Assembly (NCBI GenBank): GCA_023229175.1
Contig: JALNZV010000001.1
Coordinates: 1-64,000, forward strand
DNA from: Tissierellaceae bacterium
Lineage (GTDB): Bacteria > Bacillota > Clostridia > Tissierellales > Tissierellaceae
Length of the DNA: 64,000 bases
Direction: 5' to 3'
Part shown: piece by piece, positions 26,087 through 34,864 of the stretch
Numbering within the stretch: position 1 is the first letter of the stretch
Layout: the number at the start of each line of letters is the position of its first letter
The notes under the pieces: generated by a model
Databases searched by the model: none
What the model saw: the letters and a program-made list of their open reading frames with translations, nothing else
Told to the model about the DNA's origin: nothing
Made by a program: the position numbers and the translations under genes

Positions 26087-27409
26087 TTAAACTATATTTC
26101 CCTCTAAAGTAAAAGTTTTGACATTCTCGATATGCACATTGACAATAGAACCAATTAAATTATTTTTGCCTTTAAAATGTACAAGTTTGCTACCCCTAGT
26201 TCTTCCAGTTAATACATCAGGGTTGTTTTTACTTACTTCTTCTACAAGAACCTCTAGTGTCTCTCCCATTAGTTTTTTATTTTTACCAAGGGAAATTTCA
26301 TTTAGGGTTTCTGACAATCTTTGAAATCTATCGTGTTTTATATCATTATCAACTTGATTTGTCATTTTCGCTGCAATTGTACCCTCTCTAATAGAATACA
26401 AAAAAGTAAAAGCTGAGTCAAATTCAACTTCTTTCACTAATTTTAACGTCTCATTAAAATCTTCTTCTGTTTCACCAGGGAAACCTACAATTAAATCTGT
26501 TGTGATGGCAATATTAGGCACCTCTTTTTTAATTTTACTTATTATTGTTAAATAGTCTTCTCTTGAATAATTCCGATTCATCTCTTTTAATACTTTATTA
26601 CTGCCAGATTGTATAGGTAAATGTAGATGTTCACAAAGTTTATCTAGCTTACCATATGCCTTAATAAGTTTGTCCGATAAATCCTTTGGGTGGGATGTCA
26701 TAAACCTAATTCTTTCAATGCCACTAATATCATTAATTTCTTCAAGCAAATCTACAAAATCATAGTTCCTTATTAAGGTTTTGCCGTAAGAATTGACATT
26801 TTGGCCCAATAGAGTAATCTCTTTATATCCTTGATTTGCTAATTCTTTTATTTCATTTAAAATATTTTCAGGCTCTCTGCTATTTTCCCTTCCCCTAGTA
26901 TAGGGTACTATGCAATAAGTACAGAAATTATTACATCCATACATAATGTCAACAAATGCCTTGTATGGGTATTTTCTGTTTGCTTCAATGTCTTCTACAA
27001 TTTCTCTGCTATCCTCCAAAACGTCGACTATAGTTTGTCCTGTTTTTAGGTGATTATTGATTAACTGTGGTAATTTATGGATATTGTGAGTACCAAATAT
27101 TATATCAACATGCTTATGCTTTTTAGTAATCACGTTTCTTGCCTCTTCTCTTTGCATCATACATCCACATACAGCTATTATCAAATCAGGTTTTTCCCTT
27201 TTTAGTTGTTTTAAGGCACCTAAATTGCCATACACTTTTAGCTCTGCGTTTTCTCTGACCAAACAAGTATTATATATAATAAAATCTGCTTCTTGCAGAT
27301 TTTCTGTTTCGGTGTAACCCATATTAATTAATATCCAGGAAATCTTTTCAGAGTCGTGTTCATTCATCTGACAACCATATGTTTTTATTAAAAATTTTTT
27401 ACTGTTCAT
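26087..27409 (-). CDS. miaB: tRNA-2-methylthio-N6-dimethylallyladenosine synthase MiaB
   Basis: Radical-SAM methylthiotransferase that adds a methylthio group at C2 of i6A37 in tRNA. The protein has 440 residues, with MTTase cysteines in KTYGCQMNE, YNTCLVRE and CGCMMQRE. The radical-SAM motif is CNNFCTYC, and a TRAM domain lies at the C-terminus. The LVRENAE segment distinguishes MiaB from RimO. It is the first gene after an extended -10 promoter and leads the miaB-mutS-mutL-miaA-hfq-ynbB set. Confidence 0.97.
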   Translation of the reverse strand: MNSKKFLIKTYGCQMNEHDSEKISWILINMGYTETENLQEADFIIYNTCLVRENAELKVYGNLGALKQLKREKPDLIIAVCGCMMQREEARNVITKKHKHVDIIFGTHNIHKLPQLINNHLKTGQTIVDVLEDSREIVEDIEANRKYPYKAFVDIMYGCNNFCTYCIVPYTRGRENSREPENILNEIKELANQGYKEITLLGQNVNSYGKTLIRNYDFVDLLEEINDISGIERIRFMTSHPKDLSDKLIKAYGKLDKLCEHLHLPIQSGSNKVLKEMNRNYSREDYLTIISKIKKEVPNIAITTDLIVGFPGETEEDFNETLKLVKEVEFDSAFTFLYSIREGTIAAKMTNQVDNDIKHDRFQRLSETLNEISLGKNKKLMGETLEVLVEEVSKNNPDVLTGRTRGSKLVHFKGKNNLIGSIVNVHIENVKTFTLEGNIV

Positions 27410-27444
27410 TTTGCCTTCCCCTCTTTCTAAAGTCCATCATAAGT

Positions 27445-27453
27445 ATTATAACA
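27445..27453 (-). promoter_or_regulatory. Extended -10 promoter of the miaB-mutSL cluster
   Basis: On the minus strand TGTTATAAT (27453-27445) is a perfect extended -10, about 36 bases before the miaB start. The -35 region is not recognisable. Confidence 0.55.
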
Positions 27454-27515
27454 AAATTACAAGAAAAAAGAACTATAATTAACAAAACAGTATAATAAAA
27501 ATGGACTTTCTTATT

Positions 27516-27542
27516 AAATAAAAAGGGCAATTTGCCCTTTTT
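27516..27542 (-). terminator. Terminator after the M42 peptidase cluster
   Basis: AAAAGGGC, AAATT and GCCCTTTT form a GC-rich stem followed by T-rich sequence on the minus strand, four bases after the stop of the last M42 gene. Confidence 0.8.
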
Positions 27543-27546
27543 ATGG

Positions 27547-28545
27547 TTAGATATTTAGTTCATCATTTAGAAATTCTACTAGAAGTTTTTGACAGTTTAT
27601 AATGTCATTTTTCGAAGCCATTTCCACAGTTGAATGGACATATCGAGTAGGAACGGAGATTACCCCCGACGGTACCCCTTCTCTACTGGTATGTATGGCC
27701 CCAGAATCAGTGCCACCAAACTCTAATACTTCCATTTGATAGGGAATATTAGCTTTCGATGCCAAATTTACAAGCAGTTCTTTAACTTTAGGATGGGTTA
27801 TTACAGAATTGTCCTTTACTTTTATGGCAGCCCCTTTATCTAAACCTACAGCAAACCTCTTTGCTTTAGGAGTATCCCCGTGGGAAGTCACATCTAGTGC
27901 CATTCCAATATCAGGATTAATTTTAAATGCAGCTGTTTTTGCCCCCCTAAGTCCTACTTCTTCTTGAACGGAAAAAACAAAGTACAAATCGTTTTTAGGA
28001 GAACTTATTTCTTTAATGGCCTCAATTGCTATAAAGCAGCCTACCCTATCGTCTAAATATCTGGTGAAAACCACATTTTCATTTTCTGCAAATTCGGATT
28101 TATATATGCAAATATCACCAATGCCGACTTTTTTCTCCGCTTCTTCCTTGCTAAAGGCACCGATATCGATATACATGTTTTCTAATTTTCGCTTTGAAAT
28201 ATCTTCCATTGGTTCAGCATAAACAACTCCTATGGTCCCATTTTCAAAGATAACTTGTTGGCTAAGAGAAACTGAAGGTGAAATTCCGCCTACATTTGTA
28301 AATCTCAAAAATCCGTTTTCATCTATATCTATGACCATAAGCCCTATTTGATCCATATGGGCAGATATCATAACTTTTTTTCCATTTCCCTTTTTTCTAA
28401 CAATTAAATTCCCTAAAGAATCTACTTCTATTTCGTCTACAAAGTCTTTAATCTCTTTTGTAATAAAATCCCTTATAGCTTTCTCATTACTAGATGGCCC
28501 ATATACACCCACTAGTTCCTTTAACAAATCAAAATTCTTTTCCAT
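27547..28545 (-). CDS. M42 family metallopeptidase (third of three)
   Basis: A 332-residue dinuclear metal aminopeptidase of the FrvX/CelM/TET type. Metal ligands are visible in MISAHMDQIGLMV (His, Asp), RYLDDRVGC (bridging Asp), VQEEVGLRGA (catalytic Glu pair) and the terminal VPTRYVHSTVE (His). Such enzymes assemble into large tetrahedral particles that trim peptides. The ATG overlaps the stop of the preceding M42 gene by one base. Product names such as cellulase M are historical; peptide hydrolysis is the supported role. Confidence 0.88.
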   Translation of the reverse strand: MEKNFDLLKELVGVYGPSSNEKAIRDFITKEIKDFVDEIEVDSLGNLIVRKKGNGKKVMISAHMDQIGLMVIDIDENGFLRFTNVGGISPSVSLSQQVIFENGTIGVVYAEPMEDISKRKLENMYIDIGAFSKEEAEKKVGIGDICIYKSEFAENENVVFTRYLDDRVGCFIAIEAIKEISSPKNDLYFVFSVQEEVGLRGAKTAAFKINPDIGMALDVTSHGDTPKAKRFAVGLDKGAAIKVKDNSVITHPKVKELLVNLASKANIPYQMEVLEFGGTDSGAIHTSREGVPSGVISVPTRYVHSTVEMASKNDIINCQKLLVEFLNDELNI

Positions 28546-29564
28546 TATAATACCTCCCTTTTGAATTCAGACAAAATCGCCTTTAATAAGGCAAAAGTAT
28601 TATTATAATCTTTTCTACTCATTACTGAAACTGGAGAGTGAATATATCTACAAGGTACTGAAATAGTTGTGGTTACTGCACCTTCCTTTGCAATATGAAT
28701 TTTTCCAGAATCATTCCCTCCCATGGAGGTCTTTCTAAATTGATAGGGTATATTGTTTTCTTCTGCAATTCCAACTATCTTATCCCTCATTTCCTTATTA
28801 TATATAGTTGTTCTGTCTATTAATGAAATTGCAGGCCCCTTATTCAAATAGGTTGGGATTAAGTGAGTATCTAACTTCGGCATATCGTAGCATAAAGTTC
28901 CTTCCAATATTATGGCTATATCAGGGTCAACTTCGTAAGCTGCAGGGCCAGCCCCCACCAAGCCAACTTCTTCCATAACAGTAAATACAGCATAGAATTC
29001 AATATCTTCTACTTCCTTAACTAAATCTATTAACAAAGAACATCCAACCCTATTGTCGAGTGCCTTGGCCTTTATTAAGTCATCTCCAAATTCTGTATAT
29101 TTAGTAGAAAATAAAACGTAATCACCAACATTTATTTTCTCCTCTGCTTCTTCCTTTGTAGAAGCTCCGATATCAATATATAATTCATCTAAATTTAGTG
29201 CTTTTGTTCTTTCCTCTTTTTTTTGCAAATGTATAGGTTTGGCACCGATGACACCTAAAATTTTCTCCTTACCAACTAAAACAGTTTTTGACACTAGGAT
29301 TCTTTTGTCAATACCCCCAACAGTAATGAATTTCAACAAACCCATATTGTCTATCTCAGTTACTATCAGTCCAACCTCATCCATATGGGCTGTAATCATA
29401 AGCTTTTTTCCGGTACTTTTGCCTTTTTTATGGGCTATAATATTTCCTATCCTATCGATCTTAAAACTGCTAACATAATCTTTTATCTCCGAAATTATTA
29501 AATCTCTAACTTCTTTTTCATTGCCAGAAACACCAGACGCCTCTGTTAATTCCCTTAATAACAT
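28545..29564 (-). CDS. M42 family metallopeptidase (second of three)
   Basis: A 339-residue paralogue of its neighbours. Ligand motifs are MITAHMDEVGLIV, KALDNRVGC, VMEEVGLVGAGP and VPCRYIHSPVS. The start ATG has GGAGGG ahead of it and overlaps the first M42 gene by ten bases. The bridging-metal region reads ALDNR where the third paralogue has YLDDR, one of several differences that suggest altered substrate range. Confidence 0.88.
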   Translation of the reverse strand: MLLRELTEASGVSGNEKEVRDLIISEIKDYVSSFKIDRIGNIIAHKKGKSTGKKLMITAHMDEVGLIVTEIDNMGLLKFITVGGIDKRILVSKTVLVGKEKILGVIGAKPIHLQKKEERTKALNLDELYIDIGASTKEEAEEKINVGDYVLFSTKYTEFGDDLIKAKALDNRVGCSLLIDLVKEVEDIEFYAVFTVMEEVGLVGAGPAAYEVDPDIAIILEGTLCYDMPKLDTHLIPTYLNKGPAISLIDRTTIYNKEMRDKIVGIAEENNIPYQFRKTSMGGNDSGKIHIAKEGAVTTTISVPCRYIHSPVSVMSRKDYNNTFALLKAILSEFKREVL

Positions 29565-30616
29565 AGTAATCCCTCCAGACTCTCCTTAGTAATAGAAGCG
29601 ATAAAAAATGCCAGTAACTTGCCAGTATCTTTAATATCCTTCATATCTACTAATTCCACAGAAGTATGCATATATTTCAGCGGTATAGATAATACCAAAG
29701 AAGGGATTCCTTCTCTTGTTATTTGCATAACTCTGGCATCAGTACCTGTTGGTCCTGCATTTATTTCAATCTGATTGGGAATATTGTATTCTGTAGCAAC
29801 ATTTATTAATTTTTTTCTAAGGTTAGGATGGATATTTCCACCTAAGGTAATTCCAGGTCCATTTCCCAATTCAAGGGTTTTAGATTTTGACAGTTCAGGA
29901 GTCGATCCAAATCCAACGTCAACTGCTATACCAATATCCGGGTCGATATTATATGCTCCCACTAAAGCACCTGCCATACTTACCTCTTCTTGTACAGTAG
30001 AGACAAAATATATATCTGCTTCATGGTTAATTTGATTTAATTCCTTCATACAATCTAACATGGCTGCTATTCCAGCCCTATCATCTAAGGCTTTTGCAGT
30101 TATTCTGCTTCCAATTAAATCTTGCAACTTCCTATTTATGGTTATTGTATCACCTATGTTGACTAATTCTTGGACCCTTTCTTTTGATAACCCTATATCT
30201 ATGGTCATATCTTCCATTTTAACAGCCTTGTCTTGTTCTTCAGGATCTTGTAAATGAGGTGGTTTAGATCCAATTACTCCCAATAAATCTTCTTTCCCAT
30301 GAACAATCACCTCTTGTCCTAATATAGTCCTGGGGTCTACTCCACCAATATTAGTAAATCTTATAAATCCGTTATCTTCAAAATCTGCAACCATTAACCC
30401 TATTTCATCCATGTGGGCTGCAATCATTATCTTTATATTATTGCTGCTATCCAGAGATTTGCCTTTTTTTAATGCGATTACATTTCCCAATTTATCAACC
30501 TTTATCTCATCAGTATATCTTTCAAAAGCCTTTATTATTGTAGGGTTTAAATTTGATTCATAACCTGAAACACCATTTTCATTGCATAGTAATTCTAAAA
30601 ATGCCTTAGTATCCAA
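29555..30616 (-). CDS. M42 family metallopeptidase (first of three)
   Basis: A 353-residue member of the same family and first in the tandem set. Ligand motifs are MIAAHMDEIGLMV, KALDDRAGI, VQEEVSMAGA and IPLKYMHTSVE. Start TTG 30616 sits behind GGAGGGAG. It carries a short insert before the metal site compared with the other two. The three genes overlap or abut, so they are expected to be made together, possibly as mixed particles for peptide use by an amino-acid-fermenting anaerobe. Confidence 0.88.
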   Translation of the reverse strand: MDTKAFLELLCNENGVSGYESNLNPTIIKAFERYTDEIKVDKLGNVIALKKGKSLDSSNNIKIMIAAHMDEIGLMVADFEDNGFIRFTNIGGVDPRTILGQEVIVHGKEDLLGVIGSKPPHLQDPEEQDKAVKMEDMTIDIGLSKERVQELVNIGDTITINRKLQDLIGSRITAKALDDRAGIAAMLDCMKELNQINHEADIYFVSTVQEEVSMAGALVGAYNIDPDIGIAVDVGFGSTPELSKSKTLELGNGPGITLGGNIHPNLRKKLINVATEYNIPNQIEINAGPTGTDARVMQITREGIPSLVLSIPLKYMHTSVELVDMKDIKDTGKLLAFFIASITKESLEGLLCY

Positions 30617-30631
30617 AACTCTCCCTCCTTA

Positions 30632-31405
30632 TCAGCTTAACTTTTTATAAAAAAACGTCCTAACGGGTTTAAATTTATATTTTTCTGGCATTATAATTTG
30701 TTCTGTACTTCCCACAAATAAAATTCCATGGTCACTTAAAGAATCGTAAAACTTAGAATATAATAATTCTTTTGCTCCCTCGGTAAAATAAATCATAACA
30801 TTTCTACATACTATTAAATCAACATTGGTGGGGAATTTATCTTTTAACAAATCCAGCTTTTTAAACTCGACACTTTTTTTTATATCGTCTGAAATCTGAT
30901 ATGAATTCTGTACCTTTTTAAAATATTTTTCCCTAAATCCCCTAGGTAGACCTTCCAAGGATTTTTCACTATATAACCCAAGTTTTGCCTTGTTAATAGC
31001 CTCTGCATCTATATCTGTGGCTAAAACTTTAATATCCCTTAATGGATAAAAGTTTGTTAAAGCCATTACTAGAGAATATGGTTCTTCACCAGTAGAAGAA
31101 GCGGAACTCCATACCTTTATATTTTTGTTTTTTTCTATTAAATCGGGGAAAATATCCTTAACTAATACTTCCCACTGATTTGTATTTCTATAAAATTCCG
31201 AGACGTTTATAGTAAGGTAATTAACAAATTGGTCTAATAAAGCTTTATCACTTTTAAGCCCAATATAATAATCGCTAAAATCTTTGTATCCATTTCTAGT
31301 TAATAGAGATTCTATTCTCCTTTTCATCTGTTTTTCTTTGTAATAATTCAAATCAATATTAATAAGTCTATTTATATTGGATTTGAATTCCTCATAGTTG
31401 CTCAT
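30632..31405 (-). CDS. cheR: CheR-type protein glutamate methyltransferase
   Basis: A 257-residue enzyme that transfers methyl groups from SAM to glutamates of chemoreceptors. An N-terminal helical domain (residues ~1-75, with KEKQMKRRIESLLTRNGY) is followed by NVSEFYRN, the SAM-binding KVWSSASSTGEEPYSL, and VDLIVCRNVMIYFT. GILFVGSTEQI is also typical. No other chemotaxis gene is in the window, so the partner receptors must lie elsewhere. It sits between the ispH-S1 fusion and the M42 genes. Confidence 0.9.
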   Translation of the reverse strand: MSNYEEFKSNINRLINIDLNYYKEKQMKRRIESLLTRNGYKDFSDYYIGLKSDKALLDQFVNYLTINVSEFYRNTNQWEVLVKDIFPDLIEKNKNIKVWSSASSTGEEPYSLVMALTNFYPLRDIKVLATDIDAEAINKAKLGLYSEKSLEGLPRGFREKYFKKVQNSYQISDDIKKSVEFKKLDLLKDKFPTNVDLIVCRNVMIYFTEGAKELLYSKFYDSLSDHGILFVGSTEQIIMPEKYKFKPVRTFFYKKLS

Positions 31406-31440
31406 TCTACTCCCCCAATTTATTTACTATCAACTTAATA

Positions 31441-31472
31441 TAGGGCTTTAATGTTTATACATTAAAACCCTA
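31441..31472 (-). terminator. Strong hairpin after the ispH-S1 fusion gene
   Basis: A 14-bp stem (TAGGGTTTTAATGT pairing with ACATTAAAGCCCTA, one G-T pair) lies seven bases after the ispH-S1 stop. The tail lacks a clean T run, so it may terminate weakly or protect an mRNA 3' end. Confidence 0.5.
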
Positions 31473-31478
31473 AAACAA

Positions 31479-33449
31479 TTAATTCTTATCTACCATGTCT
31501 CCAATTGTAACTTCAGGTTCCTCCACCATAGTTTCCTTTTCTTTTTCGTCTACTTCTTCTGTTTCCTTTAGGGCTTCTTTTAAACTTAAACTGATTTTTT
31601 TATCTTCTCCATTTATATCAATTACTTTTACATTTAAAATATCTCCAATTTTCAATACATCAGAAGGTTTTTCCACATGTTCTTTTGAAATCTGAGATAC
31701 ATGAAGCAGACCGTCAACACCTTCTTTTAACCTAATAAAGGCTCCAAAATCCAGTAAATTGACAACTGTCCCTTCAACGATATCGCCTATATTGACGTTC
31801 TTTGAAAATGCTACCCATGGTTCTTCAATAGTTTGCTTTAACCCCAGAGAAATGCGATTTTTGTCCTTGTCAAAGGATAAAACCTTCACTTTAACATTTT
31901 GCCCCTCGTGAACAACCTCAGAAGGATGCTTAATTCTATTCCACGAAAGATCAGATATATGAATTAAACCATCGACACCACCTAAATCTACAAAAGCACC
32001 AAAATCTGCTAATCTCTGTACGGTACCCTCAATGATTTTATCAACCTCAAGGCTCGCCCAAAGTTCTTTTCTTTTATTATTTAATTCTTCTCTTTCGATT
32101 ACCTTTCGTGATAATATTATTCGTTTTTTATTTTTATCAAAATCAATTACCTTAGCTATAAGGGTTTTTCCTTTATATGGTGATAAATCAGATACATAGC
32201 TTACAGAAACCTGGGAAGCAGGCATAAAACCATTTAATCCATGAACCAAGACTGATAATCCACCTTTTATTACATTCAATACTTTACATTCAACCCTTTC
32301 CTTATCCTCAAATAACTTTTCAACAATATCCCAATTTTTGAAATCTTCGACCTTCTTTAAGGAAAGTACGACATTTCCTTCTCCATCGTCCAACCTAACT
32401 ACAAATACATCTATTTCATCGCCTTGTTTAAATAAGTTCTTTGGCTTAACATCTGGATCATCAGATAGCTCTTCTCTTTTAATAATTCCATCGGATTTAT
32501 AGCCGATGTTTACCATAATCTCATTGTCAGTAACAAATAATACTTTTCCTTTTAAAATGTCACCCCGATGAACCCTCGTGAAGGAGCTTTCAATCGCTTC
32601 CATCATCTCATTATTATTAATATTGTCCATTGTCTTAATAACCTCCTTAATTATCCAATCAGGTGTCGAAGCACCTGCTGTTATACCAATTTTTTTTAAT
32701 CCTTGTAATTTCTTTAAATTCAATTCTTCAGGCGTTTCAATATGATATACATCTTTGCAATACTCCTCGCTAATTTCCACTAATTTCTTTGTATTAGAGC
32801 TATGGTAACCTCCGATAACAATCATTGCATCAACTTTTTGTGCCACTTCTCTGCAAGATTGCTGTCTAAGATTTGTAGCATTGCAAATCGTATTAAATAC
32901 CTTGACTTCATTTCCTTTTCCCATAAGGATTTCGGATAGTGTTTCAAATTTATTTTGTGTATTGGTAGTTTGTGAAACTACGCAAATTTTATCAAATTCA
33001 GGTAAGCCTATCGCTTCTTCTTCTGAGTTTATAATATAAGCCTCATTATTGCACCATCCATTTATTCCAATTACTTCAGGATGATTAGCATCACCAATTA
33101 TTACTATATTATATCCCTGTTTTTGAAATTCTTCAACCCTTCTGTGTACAGATTTTACAAAGGGGCAAGTACTATCTATTATTTCTATATTCCGTTCATT
33201 CATCTGTTCAATAACCAATTTGCTAACTCCATGGGATCTAATAATTACTTTGTTCCCAGTTATTTCGGCAATGCTGTCAACGGCCACGAGCCCCTTTTCC
33301 TCAAATCGTTTAACCTCCTGTGGGTTATGAATCAAAGGCCCTAAAGAGTAAACAACTCTATCTAAATTTGTAACAAAGCTGTCTGCCATGGCTATGGCCC
33401 TTTTTACTCCGAAACAAAACCCTGCATTATCTGCTATGATTATTTCCAC
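31479..33449 (-). CDS. ispH: IspH (HMBPP reductase) fused to ribosomal S1 domains
   Basis: A 656-residue fusion. Residues 1-~285 are IspH, the iron-sulfur enzyme that makes IPP and DMAPP at the end of the MEP pathway. Cluster cysteines are C12 (GFCFGVKRA), C95 (DSTCPFVKSVH) and C189 (TICNATNLRQ), with active-site histidines near 41, 73 and 123. From ~295 on, four S1/OB RNA-binding repeats follow; clear starts are GDILKGKVLF, IIEGTVQRLADFGAF and GDIVEGTVVNLLDFGAF. Such IspH-RpsA fusions are known in Clostridia. The GTG start overlaps the plsC stop by one base, and cmk-plsC-ispH-S1 form a run. Confidence 0.95.
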   Translation of the reverse strand: MEIIIADNAGFCFGVKRAIAMADSFVTNLDRVVYSLGPLIHNPQEVKRFEEKGLVAVDSIAEITGNKVIIRSHGVSKLVIEQMNERNIEIIDSTCPFVKSVHRRVEEFQKQGYNIVIIGDANHPEVIGINGWCNNEAYIINSEEEAIGLPEFDKICVVSQTTNTQNKFETLSEILMGKGNEVKVFNTICNATNLRQQSCREVAQKVDAMIVIGGYHSSNTKKLVEISEEYCKDVYHIETPEELNLKKLQGLKKIGITAGASTPDWIIKEVIKTMDNINNNEMMEAIESSFTRVHRGDILKGKVLFVTDNEIMVNIGYKSDGIIKREELSDDPDVKPKNLFKQGDEIDVFVVRLDDGEGNVVLSLKKVEDFKNWDIVEKLFEDKERVECKVLNVIKGGLSVLVHGLNGFMPASQVSVSYVSDLSPYKGKTLIAKVIDFDKNKKRIILSRKVIEREELNNKRKELWASLEVDKIIEGTVQRLADFGAFVDLGGVDGLIHISDLSWNRIKHPSEVVHEGQNVKVKVLSFDKDKNRISLGLKQTIEEPWVAFSKNVNIGDIVEGTVVNLLDFGAFIRLKEGVDGLLHVSQISKEHVEKPSDVLKIGDILNVKVIDINGEDKKISLSLKEALKETEEVDEKEKETMVEEPEVTIGDMVDKN

Positions 33450-34045
33450 TACTTTACAGCTCCTTTATCTTTAATTGAATAAATATTTTGTAAAATGTCT
33501 TTACTTAGGGAAAGATAATCGTCTCTGGTTAGCTTTTTATTAGTCTCATTTGAGAAAGTCATCATTTCTCCATAGTATATCTTAACTTTACTAAATAATT
33601 TATAATTACTATCTATGAATATGGGGAGAATGGGAGCTTGAGACTTTACGTAAATCAAACCTATTCCTGCTTTAGCATTTTCTAGATCCATAGTTTTTAC
33701 CCTTGTCCCTTCAGGGAAAATTCCTAGTACCTTTTCCTGCTTAAGAATTTTTAAGGAATTTTTAATTGTAGACAAATCTGTTTCCTCCCTGTCTACTGGA
33801 AATGCTCCTACTTTATTTAATAGATAAGCTAATGGCTTGTATTTAAAAGCCTGTTTTTTTGCCATCCAATGTATCTGTCTTGGAAAAACAACCGCTAACA
33901 TAAATGGATCAAAATTATGGGAATGATTTGCACATAAAATGACTCTTCCATCCTTAGCAATGTTTTCTTCTCCATATATTTCTATTCTATATATCAATCT
34001 AAATATTATATTTACAACGACCTTGGCGGTATTATACAAACTCAT
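33449..34045 (-). CDS. plsC: 1-acyl-sn-glycerol-3-phosphate acyltransferase
   Basis: About 198 residues, membrane-associated, acylating lysophosphatidic acid to phosphatidic acid for phospholipid synthesis. The acyltransferase motifs are ANHSHNFDPFML (the H-x4-D pair) and GIFPEGTRVK, with FPVDRE between them. The start ATG at 34045 overlaps the cmk stop by four bases (ATGA) behind GGAG. The family name is secure, while acyl-acceptor specificity is assumed from the common member. Confidence 0.9.
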   Translation of the reverse strand: MSLYNTAKVVVNIIFRLIYRIEIYGEENIAKDGRVILCANHSHNFDPFMLAVVFPRQIHWMAKKQAFKYKPLAYLLNKVGAFPVDREETDLSTIKNSLKILKQEKVLGIFPEGTRVKTMDLENAKAGIGLIYVKSQAPILPIFIDSNYKLFSKVKIYYGEMMTFSNETNKKLTRDDYLSLSKDILQNIYSIKDKGAVK

Positions 34046-34707
34046 AATTGTTTCTCCTTCATTTGTAAAATTAAAATTTCCACACACTCTTCAATAGTTT
34101 TATTTGTAGTGTCCAAAACATAAGCCCCGTCACTTATAATCAACGGAGAAATCTCCCTAGTAGAATCTATATGGTCTCTTAATTCTATTTCCTCCCTAAT
34201 ATTTTCATATGAAATATTGGTTTCTCCCTTTTCTATTAGCTCTTTATATCTTCTTCTTGCCCTCTCTTCCACTGATGCAGTGATGAAAAACTTATAATCT
34301 GCTTGAGGTAATACTATACTGCCAATGTCTCTACCATCCATAATCACAGATTTTGTTTTTGCCAGTTGTTTTTGCAATTTAACCATCCCAGCTCTAACCT
34401 CACTGATTTTGGCAATAAAAGAAACATTTTGGTTTATTATGTTTTCCCTTATTTTTTTATCTACTTGTTCATTGTCAAGGTAAATATGATTGTCCCTAAA
34501 ATCGATAGATGTGTTTTCCATGGTAGATATTACTCCAATCCTATCTTTGGGATCGATGCCAAGACTAAGTACCTTTAAAGTCAAGGCCCTATACATTGCA
34601 CCCGTATCTACATATTCAAATGATAATGCTGCAGCCAGTTTTTTGGCGACAGTGCTTTTCCCTGCCCCTGCAGGCCCATCTATGGCAACTGTTATGTTTC
34701 TTTTCAT
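34042..34707 (-). CDS. cmk: Cytidylate kinase
   Basis: A 221-residue kinase phosphorylating CMP and dCMP. P-loop AIDGPAGAGKST is at residues ~7-18, followed by FEYVDTGAMYRALT and the GRDIGSIVLP block that binds the base, and ERARRRYKEL in the lid. The ATG at 34707 follows GGGAGG; an upstream in-frame ATG has no site. In Clostridia cmk is often upstream of plsC and the ispH-S1 fusion, exactly as here. Confidence 0.96.
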   Translation of the reverse strand: MKRNITVAIDGPAGAGKSTVAKKLAAALSFEYVDTGAMYRALTLKVLSLGIDPKDRIGVISTMENTSIDFRDNHIYLDNEQVDKKIRENIINQNVSFIAKISEVRAGMVKLQKQLAKTKSVIMDGRDIGSIVLPQADYKFFITASVEERARRRYKELIEKGETNISYENIREEIELRDHIDSTREISPLIISDGAYVLDTTNKTIEECVEILILQMKEKQL

Positions 34708-34730
34708 AATTATCCTCCCAAAATCCACAT

Positions 34731-34760
34731 CAACAAAACAATAACCACCATTAGGTGGCT
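34731..34760 (-). terminator. Terminator between the BaiN-like gene and cmk
   Basis: AGCCACC-TAAT-GGTGGTT forms a 7-bp stem (one G-T pair) followed by T-rich ATTGTTTTG on the minus strand. It lies ~105 bases after the flavoprotein stop, separating it from cmk. Confidence 0.6.
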
Positions 34761-34864
34761 AATTTAAGCCTTACTTAAACAAAGTAACCTATCAATGTTT
34801 AAATATGGTTTCTTCATAATTATATATTAAATTCAAGGAGTAGACAAGAGATTTTCAATATATA

